Assembly: GCA_028282785.1 (NCBI GenBank) | Contig: JANQHE010000020.1 | Location: forward strand, 62,001-126,000 | DNA length: 64,000 nucleotides | Source of the DNA: Bacteroidales bacterium | Lineage (GTDB): Bacteria > Bacteroidota > Bacteroidia > Bacteroidales > UBA12077 | Reading direction: 5' to 3' | Shown here: in pieces, positions 26,540 through 35,619 of the stretch | How positions within the stretch are numbered: the stretch's first letter is position 1 | Layout of the letters: every line of letters begins with the position of its first letter | Translations under genes and position numbers: made by a program | Notes under the pieces: generated by a model | Seen by the model: only the letters and a program-made list of their open reading frames with translations | What the model was told of the DNA's origin: nothing | Databases searched by the model: none

Positions 26540-28351
26540 TTATTTTATTATTCTTATAGCTCCTTTATCTGCTGATTCAGCAAAATATGCATACGCTTTC
26601 AATGCGTTGGAAATTTTACGGTTCCTGTTAGCTGGTTTATATTCCGATTTTAATCTTCTTTGGTTCATTTCATCATTATCAAGCGATAAATGAATACTAC
26701 GGTTAGGTATATCAATTTCGATAATGTCTCCATCTTTAATTAATGCAATTTCTCCTTTTGATGCAGCTTCCGGAGATATATGCCCAATGGATAAACCGGA
26801 TGTTCCTCCGGAAAACCTTCCATCGGTAATTAAAGCACATTTTTCTGCTAAGCTTTTTGATTTTAGGTATGAAGTAGGGTAAAGCATTTCCTGCATACCA
26901 GGGCCTCCTCGCGGGCCTTCGTAGCGAATAACCACAACATCACCTTCTTTAATTACATCATTTAAAATGGCATCACAAGCAGATTCCTGCGAATCAAATA
27001 CTTTGGCATTGCCTTTAAAGTTTAAGATAGAATCATTTACTCCTGCTGTTTTTACTACGCATCCGTTTTTTGCAATATTGCCATACAAAATTGCCAGGCC
27101 ACCATCTTGAGAATAAGCATTTTCAATACTGCGTATACAGCCTTTTTCCCTATCTAAGTCTAACGTGTTGTAATTTTCTCCTTGAGAAGCAAACCTTAGG
27201 TTTCGCTTCACATTAACAGCTGCACTTTTTGAATTTTGAAATGCCGGCTCAATTGCTGATTTCCTGGTAATATCGTATTTGTTTATGGCTTCCATAACAG
27301 TTAAGCCATCCACACGGTTAACAGACATATCCAACAGGTTCATTTTTTCAAGTTCACCCATAATGGATAAAACTCCTCCGGCCCTGTTTACATCCTCAAT
27401 ATGGTATTTTGAGTTAGGCGAAACTTTACATATGCAAGGGATTTTCCTTGAAAGTTTATCAATATCTTTCATAGTAAAATCAACTTCCGCTTCGCGTGCT
27501 ATTGCAAGCAAATGAAGTATGGTATTGGTTGAGCCTCCCATAGCAATATCTAAAGCCATTGCATTTGTAAAAGCATTTTTAGTTGCAATTGCCCTGGGTA
27601 AAACTTGTTCATTATTATTTTGATAATAATCCATTGTAATTTCAACAACTCTTTTGGAAGCTGACTCAAACAATTTTCTGCGGTTTTTATGTGTGGCCAC
27701 AATAGTTCCATTGCCAGGTAGCGAAAGCCCTAAAGCTTCTGTTAAACAATTCATGGAGTTTGCAGTAAACATACCTGAACATGACCCGCAGGTTGGGCAG
27801 GCTAATTTTTCAATTTCACTCAGCTCTTCATCGGATATTTTATTTTCTGCCCCCATTACCATGGCATCAACCAAATCCAGCTTTTGCCCTTTGTATAAAC
27901 CTGCCTCCATCGGGCCACCGGAGACAAAAACAGTTGGAATATTTAACCTCATAGCTGCCATTAACATGCCCGGAGTTATTTTGTCGCAATTGCTTATACA
28001 AATCATTGCATCCACCATATGTGCATTACAAACATATTCAATGCTGTCTGCAATAATTTCCCGGGAAGGCAATGAATAAAGCATTCCATCGTGCCCCATT
28101 GCTATGCCATCATCAATAGCTATGGTATTAAATTCAGCAGCAAAACAACCAAGGTTTTCGATTATTGATTTTACAAAACTTCCAACTTCCTTTAAATGCG
28201 CATGCCCCGGAACAAATTGTGAGAAAGAGTTAACAACAGCAATAATTGGCTTGCCAAATTGTTCTTCTTTCATGCCATTAGCTCTCCAAAGGCTCCTGGC
28301 ACCTGCCATTCTTCTTCCTTGTGTTACTTCATTGCTTTTTAATTTTTCCAT
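26540..28351 (-). CDS. ilvD: Dihydroxy-acid dehydratase
   Basis: 603-residue Fe-S enzyme dehydrating the dihydroxy acids to the keto-acid precursors of valine and isoleucine. Cluster and Mg-site residues are visible: C122 and K124 in SNCDKITPG and C185, C188 and C191 in [16 protein letters not shown]. The C-terminal [20 protein letters not shown] is typical. It is the first structural gene of the operon, about 410 bases downstream of an Ile/Val leader-terminator module. The sequence between contains only a palindromic repeat and no other credible gene. Confidence 0.95.
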   Translation of the reverse strand: MEKLKSNEVTQGRRMAGARSLWRANGMKEEQFGKPIIAVVNSFSQFVPGHAHLKEVGSFVKSIIENLGCFAAEFNTIAIDDGIAMGHDGMLYSLPSREIIADSIEYVCNAHMVDAMICISNCDKITPGMLMAAMRLNIPTVFVSGGPMEAGLYKGQKLDLVDAMVMGAENKISDEELSEIEKLACPTCGSCSGMFTANSMNCLTEALGLSLPGNGTIVATHKNRRKLFESASKRVVEITMDYYQNNNEQVLPRAIATKNAFTNAMALDIAMGGSTNTILHLLAIAREAEVDFTMKDIDKLSRKIPCICKVSPNSKYHIEDVNRAGGVLSIMGELEKMNLLDMSVNRVDGLTVMEAINKYDITRKSAIEPAFQNSKSAAVNVKRNLRFASQGENYNTLDLDREKGCIRSIENAYSQDGGLAILYGNIAKNGCVVKTAGVNDSILNFKGNAKVFDSQESACDAILNDVIKEGDVVVIRYEGPRGGPGMQEMLYPTSYLKSKSLAEKCALITDGRFSGGTSGLSIGHISPEAASKGEIALIKDGDIIEIDIPNRSIHLSLDNDEMNQRRLKSEYKPANRNRKISNALKAYAYFAESADKGAIRIIK

Positions 28352-28761
28352 TTTTTAAACAAAATCTTTTTTAATGGCATCAAACACATTGTGTTTCATG
28401 CAAAGTATTTATTAATTTCTCTTAGTATTTAACTTATTTTTTTTGTAATTACGATAGCCATCTTAAAAGTGATTTTATCTAAGTTCTTGTTTTTTAGCGA
28501 GTAAGAATATTCTGTTATTACCATGCATAAATTGAAAAACTTAGGTTTTTTATTTTGTTTTTTAGAATCATTCTAAGTTTGTTTAGCATTATTATACTTT
28601 TTATGTTTCTTATAAAAGCTATATCTGTAAAGATTTTTTCGTATTGCCCCAACCCTAAAAGGGAGTCGAAAAAATCAATTTCTGCCCTAGCCCTAAAGAG
28701 AAAATTGATTTTTTTCTGTCTAATATTTATTATATCTAAATTCATGTTTAGTTAAATCCAT
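28352..28761 (-). other. Untranslated stretch before ilvD with a dispersed repeat
   Basis: About 410 bases between the attenuator and ilvD. A 75-codon frame at 28518-28745 runs through a repeat and has no recognisable content. The repeat itself (28647-28715) contains CCCCAACCCTAAAAGGGAGTC and the hairpin AAAAAATCAATTT (28669-28681) / AAATTGATTTTTTT (from 28702), related to repeats at 46061, 52321 and 57217. The hairpin could also weaken readthrough to ilvD. Confidence 0.5.
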
Positions 28762-28793
28762 AAAAAAACCTTCCGTTTTGATGGGAAGGCTTT
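28762..28793 (-). terminator. Attenuator terminator upstream of ilvD
   Basis: On the minus strand, CCTTCC pairs with GGAAGG around a 9-base loop, extended by AAA/TTT past one mismatch, and is followed by seven U. ATGGGAA inside the leader frame can pair with TTCCCAT in the 5' arm (7 bp), a possible antiterminator. It is weaker than the internal ilv attenuator. Confidence 0.7.
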
Positions 28794-28816
28794 CTTAATT
28801 TGTATTTAAATCTTAA

Positions 28817-28894
28817 TTATCTATAGTATTCCCATTTAGCCTTTTGAACTATCACGACAATAATAATGGTAATGATCATAGATAGGTTTTTCAT
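28817..28894 (-). CDS. Ile/Val-rich leader peptide of the ilv operon
   Basis: 25 codons starting MKNLSM and containing the run IITIIIVVIV (residues 7-16): six Ile, three Val and one Thr in ten residues. It ends WEYYR and stop, 24 bases before the terminator. A promoter matching the phylum consensus lies 23 bases upstream of the ATG. With the terminator it forms a plausible attenuator for the whole ilvDBNCA transcript, sensing isoleucyl- and valyl-tRNA charging. Confidence 0.82.
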   Translation of the reverse strand: MKNLSMIITIIIVVIVQKAKWEYYR

Positions 28895-28916
28895 TTCATA
28901 CTTAAATTTTGTTTTG

Positions 28917-28946
28917 TAAAAGTATGAATTAAATAATTAATTCAAA
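28917..28946 (-). promoter_or_regulatory. Promoter of the ilv operon
   Basis: On the minus strand TTTG (complement of 28943-28946) and TACTTTTA (complement of 28917-28924) are separated by 18 bases, close to the TTTG/TAnnTTTG consensus with one mismatch. Transcription would begin near 28910, just before the leader peptide ATG at 28894. Confidence 0.6.
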
Positions 28947-29062
28947 ATTCCAGTTTTATTTTTCATACTTTTCTATAAAACACCTTAAATTAAAAAAAGG
29001 GTGATAAAAAAAATCAAATTCTCATTTTTTTCTATAAGTAATTAATCAATTCGAATTTGCAG

Positions 29063-29091
29063 TTGTAATTCTTACACAAAAGATAATTTTG
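29063..29091 (+). promoter_or_regulatory. Promoter of the leu operon
   Basis: TTG at 29063-29065 and TAATTTTG at 29084-29091 are separated by 18 bases. Transcription would begin near 29098, leaving about 138 bases before the preferred leuA start at 29236. It is divergent from the ilv promoter 117 bases away. Confidence 0.65.
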
Positions 29092-29235
29092 TATGATGTT
29101 GTAAATTAAAAAATTATGACACACGATTTTATACATCACTTCTATTTAGGTGTCGTAGAATCAAAAAAAAACGGCTTTTCTTATGTAATCAAAGGAATAT
29201 TTTTGCCTGCTGATTACAAACTAAAAAATAATGTT

Positions 29236-30783
29236 ATGAATGAACGAATCATAATATTTGATACTACTCTACGCGATGGAGAGCAGGTTCCGGGTTGCCA
29301 GTTGAACACAATTGAAAAAATTGAAGTTGCAAAGCAGCTGGAAAAATTGGGTGTAGATGTAATAGAAGCCGGGTTTCCTGTTTCGAGCCCGGGTGATTTC
29401 AACTCCGTAGTTGAAATTTCAAAAGCAGTTATAAATCCAACTATTTGTGGCTTAACAAGGGCTGTAAAAAAAGATATAGAAGTAGCTGCTGATGCACTTA
29501 AGTTTGCTAAAAGGGGCCGGATTCATACCGGTATTGGAACTTCTCCTTACCACATTTACCAAAAACTGAATTCAAACCCCGAAGAAATAATTAAACGGGC
29601 AGTTGAAGCCGTAAAATATGCCAAAAGGTTTGTCGAGGATGTGGAGTTTTATGCAGAAGATGCGGGAAGGACAGATAATGAATATTTGGCTTATGTTGTT
29701 GAGGCAGTTATTTCTGCCGGAGCTACGGTAGTAAATATTCCTGATACAACCGGGTATTGTTTGCCTTCGGTATACGGAGAAAAAATAGCTTATTTAGTAA
29801 ATAATGTCCCTAATATTGATAAAGCGGTAATTTCTACGCACTGCCATAATGATTTGGGTATGGCAACTGCAAATACTTTATCAGGTGTTATCAATGGTGC
29901 CCGCCAGGTTGAAGTTACTTTAAACGGGCTTGGGGAACGTGCTGGCAATACTGCTTTAGAAGAAGTGGTTATGGCTATTCAAAGCCATAAGGACATGAAC
30001 TTTAAAACGGGAATTGATTCAAAGCAAATTATGAAAACCAGTAAATTGGTTTCTACTTTAATGCGTATGCCTGTGCAAGCCAATAAAGCTATTGTTGGCC
30101 GAAACGCTTTTGCTCACTCATCGGGTATACACCAGGATGGAGTTTTAAAAAGTAGGGAAACCTATGAAATTATTGATCCGGCAGATGTTGGCATAAAGGA
30201 GTCAAGTATTGTGTTAACTGCTCGTAGCGGAAGGGCTGCCCTTAACCACAGGTTAGAAGTTTTAGGTTATAACCTGAATCAAAAGAAATTAGATCACATT
30301 TATAAAAACTTCCTGGTTTTAGCTGACTCTAAAAAAGAAATCAATGATGAAGACCTGGCAGTTTTAGTTGGGCATGAGAAAAAGGAAAAACGGATTTTAA
30401 AGCTTGATGAATTCCAGGTAGTTTGCGGTAAATCTTGTGTGCCTTCCGCAACCATTACGGTTAATTATAATGGAAAAATAATAACTGAATCATCTACTGG
30501 CGTAGGTCCCGTTGATGCTGCTTATTCGGCTATTAATAAAATAGTTCCGGTCGAAGTCATATTGGAAGAATACCTTGTGCAGGCTATTACCAGGGGCTCG
30601 GATGAAATAGGCAAAGTGCATGTGCAAATATCTTATAATGATATAACTTACCATGGCTTTGGGGCAAATATAGATATTCTAACCGCCTCGGTCTGGGCTT
30701 ATTTGGATGCATTATCCAAGGTTGTTCAACAATATAAAAAGACTCCGGAAAAAAAGCAGGCTTACGAGGTGAATACACATTAA
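29236..30783 (+). CDS. leuA: 2-isopropylmalate synthase
   Basis: 515 residues from the ATG at 29236 ([17 protein letters not shown]). It condenses 2-oxoisovalerate with acetyl-CoA, the committed leucine step. DTTLRDGEQ with the metal aspartate lies near residue 9; the [15 protein letters not shown] metal/catalytic stretch and [10 protein letters not shown] follow at about 200-245; and the C-terminal alpha/beta leucine-binding domain covers about 375-505. The frame continues in-phase upstream to an ATG at 29116, adding 40 residues (MTHDFIHHF...) with no counterpart in the family as I know it. This is more likely 5' untranslated sequence or a small upstream frame. First gene of leuACDB. Confidence 0.92.
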   Translation: MNERIIIFDTTLRDGEQVPGCQLNTIEKIEVAKQLEKLGVDVIEAGFPVSSPGDFNSVVEISKAVINPTICGLTRAVKKDIEVAADALKFAKRGRIHTGIGTSPYHIYQKLNSNPEEIIKRAVEAVKYAKRFVEDVEFYAEDAGRTDNEYLAYVVEAVISAGATVVNIPDTTGYCLPSVYGEKIAYLVNNVPNIDKAVISTHCHNDLGMATANTLSGVINGARQVEVTLNGLGERAGNTALEEVVMAIQSHKDMNFKTGIDSKQIMKTSKLVSTLMRMPVQANKAIVGRNAFAHSSGIHQDGVLKSRETYEIIDPADVGIKESSIVLTARSGRAALNHRLEVLGYNLNQKKLDHIYKNFLVLADSKKEINDEDLAVLVGHEKKEKRILKLDEFQVVCGKSCVPSATITVNYNGKIITESSTGVGPVDAAYSAINKIVPVEVILEEYLVQAITRGSDEIGKVHVQISYNDITYHGFGANIDILTASVWAYLDALSKVVQQYKKTPEKKQAYEVNTH

Positions 30784-30819
30784 GAAAAAAATTAGGTTAC
30801 TAAAATAAAACTGTAAAAA

Positions 30820-32208
30820 TTGGAAAGTAAAACGCTATTTGATAAAGTCTGGGATAAGCATGTTGTAAGTAAGATTGATGACAAGCTAAATATCCTTTAT
30901 ATAGATAATCATTTTATTCATGAGGTTACAAGCCCGCAGGCATTCGCGGGTTTGGATAACAGGGGGATTAAAGTTTTCAGGCCAAAGCAAACGATAGCAA
31001 CTGCTGACCATAATGTTCCTACAAAGGGTCAACATTTACCTATAAAGGAGGAATTATCCAGGGTTCAGCTTGAAAAACTGAAAGAGAATTGCGTTAATCA
31101 CGAAATAAAACTTTTTGGGTTAGGGCACCCTTATAATGGAATTGTGCATGTGATCGGGCCTGAATTAGGCATTACTCAGCCAGGTATGACAATAGTTTGC
31201 GGCGATAGCCACACTTCAACGCATGGTGCTTTTGGAAGCATTGCATTTGGAATTGGCACAAGTGAAGTTGAAATGGTTTTGGCTTCTCAATGTTTAATAC
31301 AGGCAAAGCCTAAAAAAATGCTTATTCAGGTTGATGGAAAATTAAACCGGGGAGTATCTGCAAAGGATATCATACTTTATTTATTATCTAAACTTACTTC
31401 TTCGGGAGGAACAGGGCATTTTATTGAATTTGCAGGAACTGCTATTAAAGGTTTATCGATGGAAGGTAGGATGACATTGTGTAATATGAGTATCGAACTG
31501 GGTGCACGAGGTGGTATGATTGCGCCGGATGAGGTTACATTTGAATATATGAAAGGAAGGCAATTTGTACCAAAAGAAGAGGAGTTTGTTAAAAAAGTAG
31601 AAGAATGGCAAGCCTTAAAAACAGATGAGGGAGCAGAGTTTGATAAGATTCATTTTTTTGAAGCAGAAGATATTGAACCGATGATTACATATGGAACCAA
31701 CCCGGGTATGGGAATTAAAATTGGCGATAATATTCCTAATAAAAATGGAGAGGATAAAGATTTTGAGAAAGCCTTATCTTATATGGGTTTTGAAAAGAAT
31801 GAAAGAATCATTGGAAAAAAGATAGATTATATTTTTATTGGGAGTTGCACAAATGGGAGAATTGAAGATTTGAGAGAAGCAGCCAATATTATTAAAGGCA
31901 GAAAAAAGGCTCCTGAGGTAAATGCATACATTGTTCCGGGATCCAAATTAGTTGAAAAGGTGGCTGTGGAAGAAGGGTTACAAGAGATATTTGAAGCGGC
32001 AGGTTTCGAATTACGCCAACCAGGGTGTTCTGCTTGCCTTGCAATGAACGAAGATAAAATCCCTTCAGGTGCATATTGCGTATCAACTTCGAATAGAAAT
32101 TTTGAAGGAAGGCAAGGGCCAGGGGCACGCACATTATTAGCCAGCCCATTAACTGCTGCAGCAAGTGCAATAAATGGCCATATAACAGACCCAAGAGATT
32201 TTTTATGA
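30820..32208 (+). CDS. leuC: 3-isopropylmalate dehydratase large subunit
   Basis: 462 residues; isomerises 2- to 3-isopropylmalate together with LeuD. It begins with TTG at 30820, the first possible start after an in-frame stop at 30813, giving the expected N-terminus [15 protein letters not shown]. The [4Fe-4S] ligands are C343 (GSCTNGR) and C403/C406 (GCSACLAMN). The substrate-side segment [20 protein letters not shown] is intact. It lies 36 bases after leuA. Confidence 0.95.
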   Translation: MESKTLFDKVWDKHVVSKIDDKLNILYIDNHFIHEVTSPQAFAGLDNRGIKVFRPKQTIATADHNVPTKGQHLPIKEELSRVQLEKLKENCVNHEIKLFGLGHPYNGIVHVIGPELGITQPGMTIVCGDSHTSTHGAFGSIAFGIGTSEVEMVLASQCLIQAKPKKMLIQVDGKLNRGVSAKDIILYLLSKLTSSGGTGHFIEFAGTAIKGLSMEGRMTLCNMSIELGARGGMIAPDEVTFEYMKGRQFVPKEEEFVKKVEEWQALKTDEGAEFDKIHFFEAEDIEPMITYGTNPGMGIKIGDNIPNKNGEDKDFEKALSYMGFEKNERIIGKKIDYIFIGSCTNGRIEDLREAANIIKGRKKAPEVNAYIVPGSKLVEKVAVEEGLQEIFEAAGFELRQPGCSACLAMNEDKIPSGAYCVSTSNRNFEGRQGPGARTLLASPLTAAASAINGHITDPRDFL

Positions 32209-32249
32209 AGATTAGGCTAAATTCTAAAACATGATTTATGCAGGATTTT

Positions 32250-32307
32250 TGGAATATTGGAATAATGGGTATTTTATGTTCTATTATCCCATCATTCCAT
32301 TATTCCA
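32250..32307. repeat. Inverted repeat in the leuC-leuD gap
   Basis: Arms TGGAATATTGGAATAATGGG (32250-32269) and its near complement (32288-32307) pair at 18 of 20 positions around an 18-base loop. No T-run follows, so it should not stop the leu transcript; it may modulate leuC versus leuD mRNA stability. It looks like an inserted repeat. Confidence 0.6.
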
Positions 32308-32382
32308 GCTTTTCTGATGAGAGAAAACATAAAATAGCAGTTAAAAACTATACAAGTTGGAATACAACTAAAAAATATTATT

Positions 32383-32976
32383 ATGAGTTTTGAGAAATTT
32401 ATTCAACTAACTTCCGGAATTGTTCCTTTGCCCGTTGAAAATGTTGATACTGACCAAATTATTCCTGCAAGATTTTTAAAGGCGGTAAGCCGAGCCGGGT
32501 TTGGGGATAATTTATTTAGAGATTGGAAATACGATAAGAATGGCCAACCAATAAAAGAGTTTATCTTAAATGATTCTCAAGTTAAAGGCAAAATATTAGT
32601 AGCCGGAAAGAATTTTGGGTGTGGGTCAAGCAGGGAACATGCAGCCTGGGCTATATATGATTATGGTTTTAGGGTTGTAATTTCCAGTTCATTTGCAGAC
32701 ATCTTTAAGAATAATGCATTAAATATTGGATTATTGCCTGTTGAAGTTTCAGAAAATTTTTTGGAAAAAATATTCGATTTATGGCAGGTTAAAAAATCAA
32801 TGAAATTGATGGTTAATTTAGAGGAGCAGTATGTTAGTATTATTGGCACTGATGATAAAGAGCGTTTTAAAATTTCATCATACAAAAAAAAATGCCTTTT
32901 AAATGGTTATGATGACATTGATTATTTGCTATCTAAAAAAGAGGAAATCGAAAATTTTGAATTGAATAAAAGTTAA
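32383..32976 (+). CDS. leuD: 3-isopropylmalate dehydratase small subunit
   Basis: 197 residues, the swivel domain that completes the LeuCD active site. VDTDQIIPARFL (about 20-31), the loop FGCGSSREHAAW (about 77-88) and GFRVVISSSFADIFKNNALNIG are diagnostic. The length is normal for the bacterial form. leuB begins 3 bases after the stop, so the two are translationally close. Confidence 0.95.
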   Translation: MSFEKFIQLTSGIVPLPVENVDTDQIIPARFLKAVSRAGFGDNLFRDWKYDKNGQPIKEFILNDSQVKGKILVAGKNFGCGSSREHAAWAIYDYGFRVVISSSFADIFKNNALNIGLLPVEVSENFLEKIFDLWQVKKSMKLMVNLEEQYVSIIGTDDKERFKISSYKKKCLLNGYDDIDYLLSKKEEIENFELNKS

Positions 32977-32979
32977 GTA

Positions 32980-34050
32980 ATGGAAAAAACAATTGCGGTT
33001 TTACCAGGTGATGGTATCGGCCCTGAAATAGTAAGAGAAGCTAAAAAAGTTTTAGTAGCTATTGAAAAAAAGTTTAACCACAAATTTAAGTTTACAGAGG
33101 GTACTATTGGTGCACATGCAATAGATATATGTGGAGAACCTTTTCCAAATGAAACACATGATCTTTGTATGAATACTGATGCCGTTTTATTTGGAGCAAT
33201 AGGCGACCTTAAATACGATAATGACCCAAAAGCAAAAGTACGGCCCGAACAAGGATTGCTTAAAATGAGGAAAGAACTGGGATTGTACGCAAACCTGCGT
33301 CCTGTTATGGCAATTCCCGGTTTAATAGAAAAATCACCATTAAAGAATCATCTTATTGAAGGTGTTGATTTTATGGTTGTCCGGGAATTAACGGGAGGAA
33401 TTTATTTCGGAGAGCCGAGAGGCAGGGCAGAAGATGGCAGAAAAGCATTCGACTCTAATGTATATACCGTTGATGAAATTGAACGAATTTCCAGGAAAGC
33501 ATTTGAGTTTGCCAGAAACCGTAATAAAAAACTTACGGCAGTTGATAAGGCAAATGTATTAGCTACATCAAGGCTGTGGAGAGAAACCATTCAGGAATTA
33601 CACAAAGAATATAAAGATGTTGAACTTGAATTTATGTTTGTTGATAATGCTGCCATGCAAATAATTCAGAACCCAAAGCAATTTGACGTAATTGTTACAG
33701 AAAATATGTTTGGCGATATATTAACTGATGAAGCAAGTGTTATTACAGGGTCTATTGGATTATTGCCCTCAGCATCATTGGGGGTACATACTTCAGTTTA
33801 TGAACCAATTCATGGGTCATTCCCTCAGGCAACCGGCCAAAATATAGCGAATCCTCTGGCAACAATTCTTTCTGCAGCAATGTTGTTGGAATACTCTTTC
33901 GGTTTGTTTGAAGAAGCTAAAACAATAAAAGAGGCCGTTGACAAATCTCTTGAGGCTGGTATCGTGACCCAGGATTTATCAGCTAATAACTATTATAATA
34001 CAAGTGAAATAGGCCGTTGGGTATCAGATTATATTTTAGGTGATTTATAG
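32980..34050 (+). CDS. leuB: 3-isopropylmalate dehydrogenase
   Basis: 356 residues; NAD-dependent oxidative decarboxylation to 2-oxoisocaproate, the last dedicated leucine step. VLPGDGIGPEIVREA at the N-terminus, VRELTGGIYFGEPRGR (about 128-143), the metal/substrate aspartates in ENMFGDILTDEASVITGS (about 241-258) and the NAD-loop HGSFPQATGQNIANP (about 273-287) are all intact. It closes leuACDB and is followed 6 bases later by a MITE-like element. Confidence 0.95.
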   Translation: MEKTIAVLPGDGIGPEIVREAKKVLVAIEKKFNHKFKFTEGTIGAHAIDICGEPFPNETHDLCMNTDAVLFGAIGDLKYDNDPKAKVRPEQGLLKMRKELGLYANLRPVMAIPGLIEKSPLKNHLIEGVDFMVVRELTGGIYFGEPRGRAEDGRKAFDSNVYTVDEIERISRKAFEFARNRNKKLTAVDKANVLATSRLWRETIQELHKEYKDVELEFMFVDNAAMQIIQNPKQFDVIVTENMFGDILTDEASVITGSIGLLPSASLGVHTSVYEPIHGSFPQATGQNIANPLATILSAAMLLEYSFGLFEEAKTIKEAVDKSLEAGIVTQDLSANNYYNTSEIGRWVSDYILGDL

Positions 34051-34056
34051 ATTAAA

Positions 34057-34201
34057 GAGGTTGTCCAAAAAGTCTTAGTGTTGTTTGTGTCTACTTTCTG
34101 AAACTCTGCCTGTCATGCCTTCGGCTGATAAACCGGCAGACAGGGTTACTCAAAGTAAAAAATACGAACAAAATTCAACTATTCTACTTTTAGACAACCT
34201 C
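34057..34201. mobile_element. MITE-like element, 145 bp
   Basis: Terminal repeats GAGGTTGTCCAAAAAGT (34057-34073) and ACTTTTAGACAACCTC (34186-34201) are complementary apart from one mismatch and one gap. The interior is itself largely palindromic and includes a GC-rich CTGCCTGTCATGCC / CCGGCAGACAGGG hairpin. No coding capacity; the 71-codon frame crossing it at 34085 is not a gene. It is inserted just after leuB and may provide a transcription barrier. Confidence 0.65.
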
Positions 34202-34292
34202 CTTTTCATTTTACTTAAATACACCCTATTTTTAAATGAAAGTGTTTTTTTAATAGGAAGGAGATTTATAAGCGAAATTAAAGTGCATCATT

Positions 34293-34796
34293 TTGATTAA
34301 AATTAAAACATATAGCAGGGATATAACAGTAAGTATTTTAGTACTTTTTTTGAGTATCCAACTAAATGCTCAATCATTTACGGTTACCTGGGATATTGAA
34401 TTGTCTCACAATAATTTTTCAGTTAGTGATGAGATCGAAATTATACTTAAAATAAAGCTTGAAAAGAATTGGTCGCTATGTTTTGATGAATTTGATTATA
34501 GAAAATTTGACTCAGGGATATACATTTTTGATGATCTTAGCTTCGAAATCGCTGATGATCTGATCTATTTTGGAGAAACAACAAAAAAACAGATAAAAGA
34601 AAATAATTGTATCACATGTTTTAAGAAAAGCATAACCTTTAAACAAAAAATCAGAATAGCAAATACACCATTGCAACTTACAGGAAAGTTAAGTTATATT
34701 GTATTTAATCAAAAGGATGTTATGTACCTTCAGGATATGTTTGAAATTTATGCCGATGGTATTGAAATTACCAAAATTAGAACTTACCCACTGTAA
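34293..34796 (+). CDS. Secreted DsbD-alpha-like protein lacking the active cysteines
   Basis: 167 residues from a TTG start, with signal peptide MIKIKTYSRDITVSILVLFL... ending near QLNAQ. From residue 28 it follows the N-terminal domain of DsbD encoded at 3001 (WDIELSHNNFSVSDEIEIILKI versus WDYSITDENPKVNDVIEIVFNV, compared by eye). At the positions of C134 and C139 of DsbD it has Phe and Val (YIVFNQKDVMYLQD). A different CxxC (CITC) lies earlier, in KENNCITCFKK. It cannot act as a normal DsbD alpha domain; it may be a binding or decayed relative. It precedes the second sigma-FecR-SusCD locus. Confidence 0.55.
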   Translation: MIKIKTYSRDITVSILVLFLSIQLNAQSFTVTWDIELSHNNFSVSDEIEIILKIKLEKNWSLCFDEFDYRKFDSGIYIFDDLSFEIADDLIYFGETTKKQIKENNCITCFKKSITFKQKIRIANTPLQLTGKLSYIVFNQKDVMYLQDMFEIYADGIEITKIRTYPL

Positions 34797-34892
34797 TTTT
34801 CAGTCGTTAAAATACGTATGGTTATGGTATAAATAATTGGTATTTGTTTAGCTTTTTGAATAAGTTATTTATCAAAAAATTTAAGTATAAAA

Positions 34893-34921
34893 TTTGAGAT
34901 TTATAAATTTTTCTATATTTG
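34893..34921 (+). promoter_or_regulatory. Bacteroidota-type promoter of the second ECF sigma gene
   Basis: TTTG at 34893-34896 and a perfect TATATTTG at 34914-34921 are separated by 17 bases. The sigma gene starts at 34947, giving a leader of about 20 bases. Confidence 0.7.
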
Positions 34922-34946
34922 CTGACAAACAAGAACGTATATACAT

Positions 34947-35510
34947 ATGCTTAACTGGAGGTTTTTATCAAATGAAATTCGAAAGGATGATGAAAAGGCA
35001 TTTGAGTATATTTATCAAACGTTATATCCCAGATTATGTGCGTTTGCCAATCAATATGTAAATGATAACAATGCTGCGGAAGATGTGGTAAGCGATGTAA
35101 TGTATGAGTTATGGAGAAAAAAAAGAACCTTCGAAAGCTTTGAATCAATTAAAGCATTTTTATATGTTAGTGTAAGAAATAAGTCTCTCTCTTATTTACG
35201 AAAACAAAATATTTCGTTTAAGCACTCAGAAGAAATTAAGAAAACTTCAACCGAAAGTTTTTTTAAAGAGCATTTAATTGAAGAAGAACTTACCGGGATA
35301 CTTAGACAGGCTCTGGATCAACTTCCTGAAAAAGCCAGAAAAGTTTTTGAATTATCTTGTATTGAAGGGCTAAAGTATAAAGAAGTTGCAGAAGATTTAA
35401 ATGTTTCTATTAATACCGTAAAATCTCAACGGGCAAGGGCAATTAAACTACTTAAAGAATTATTGGAAGGTCAGGTTCTCTGGATTTTCTTGTTAAACCT
35501 CCTCAAATAG
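34947..35510 (+). CDS. ECF-type RNA polymerase sigma factor
   Basis: 187 residues. Region 2 is visible in AEDVVSDVMYELWRKKRTFESFESIKAFLY (in pieces, about residues 45-75) and region 4 in LPEKARKVFELSC with the helix-turn-helix SINTVKSQRARAIKLLKELL (about 150-170). It is the same sigma type as the gene at 5866 but clearly diverged. It heads a second FecR-SusC-SusD locus and should be controlled by the FecR protein at 35620. Confidence 0.9.
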   Translation: MLNWRFLSNEIRKDDEKAFEYIYQTLYPRLCAFANQYVNDNNAAEDVVSDVMYELWRKKRTFESFESIKAFLYVSVRNKSLSYLRKQNISFKHSEEIKKTSTESFFKEHLIEEELTGILRQALDQLPEKARKVFELSCIEGLKYKEVAEDLNVSINTVKSQRARAIKLLKELLEGQVLWIFLLNLLK

Positions 35511-35619
35511 TTTTTGAGAAAAAACTACGTTTTAATATTTCCCTGTTTTTTCAAATAATAGCTCCACCCTTTTTTGACTTGTGTTCGTTTATATTATAAA
35601 TTGAACAAAAACACATATA

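Noticed and set aside
28518-28745. 75-codon minus-strand frame before ilvD
   Set aside because: It crosses a dispersed palindrome, has no recognisable composition or signal and lies in the untranslated leader of ilvD.
34085-34300. 71-codon plus-strand frame after leuB
   Set aside because: Most of it is the MITE-like element and its flank; no domain or lipoprotein signal.
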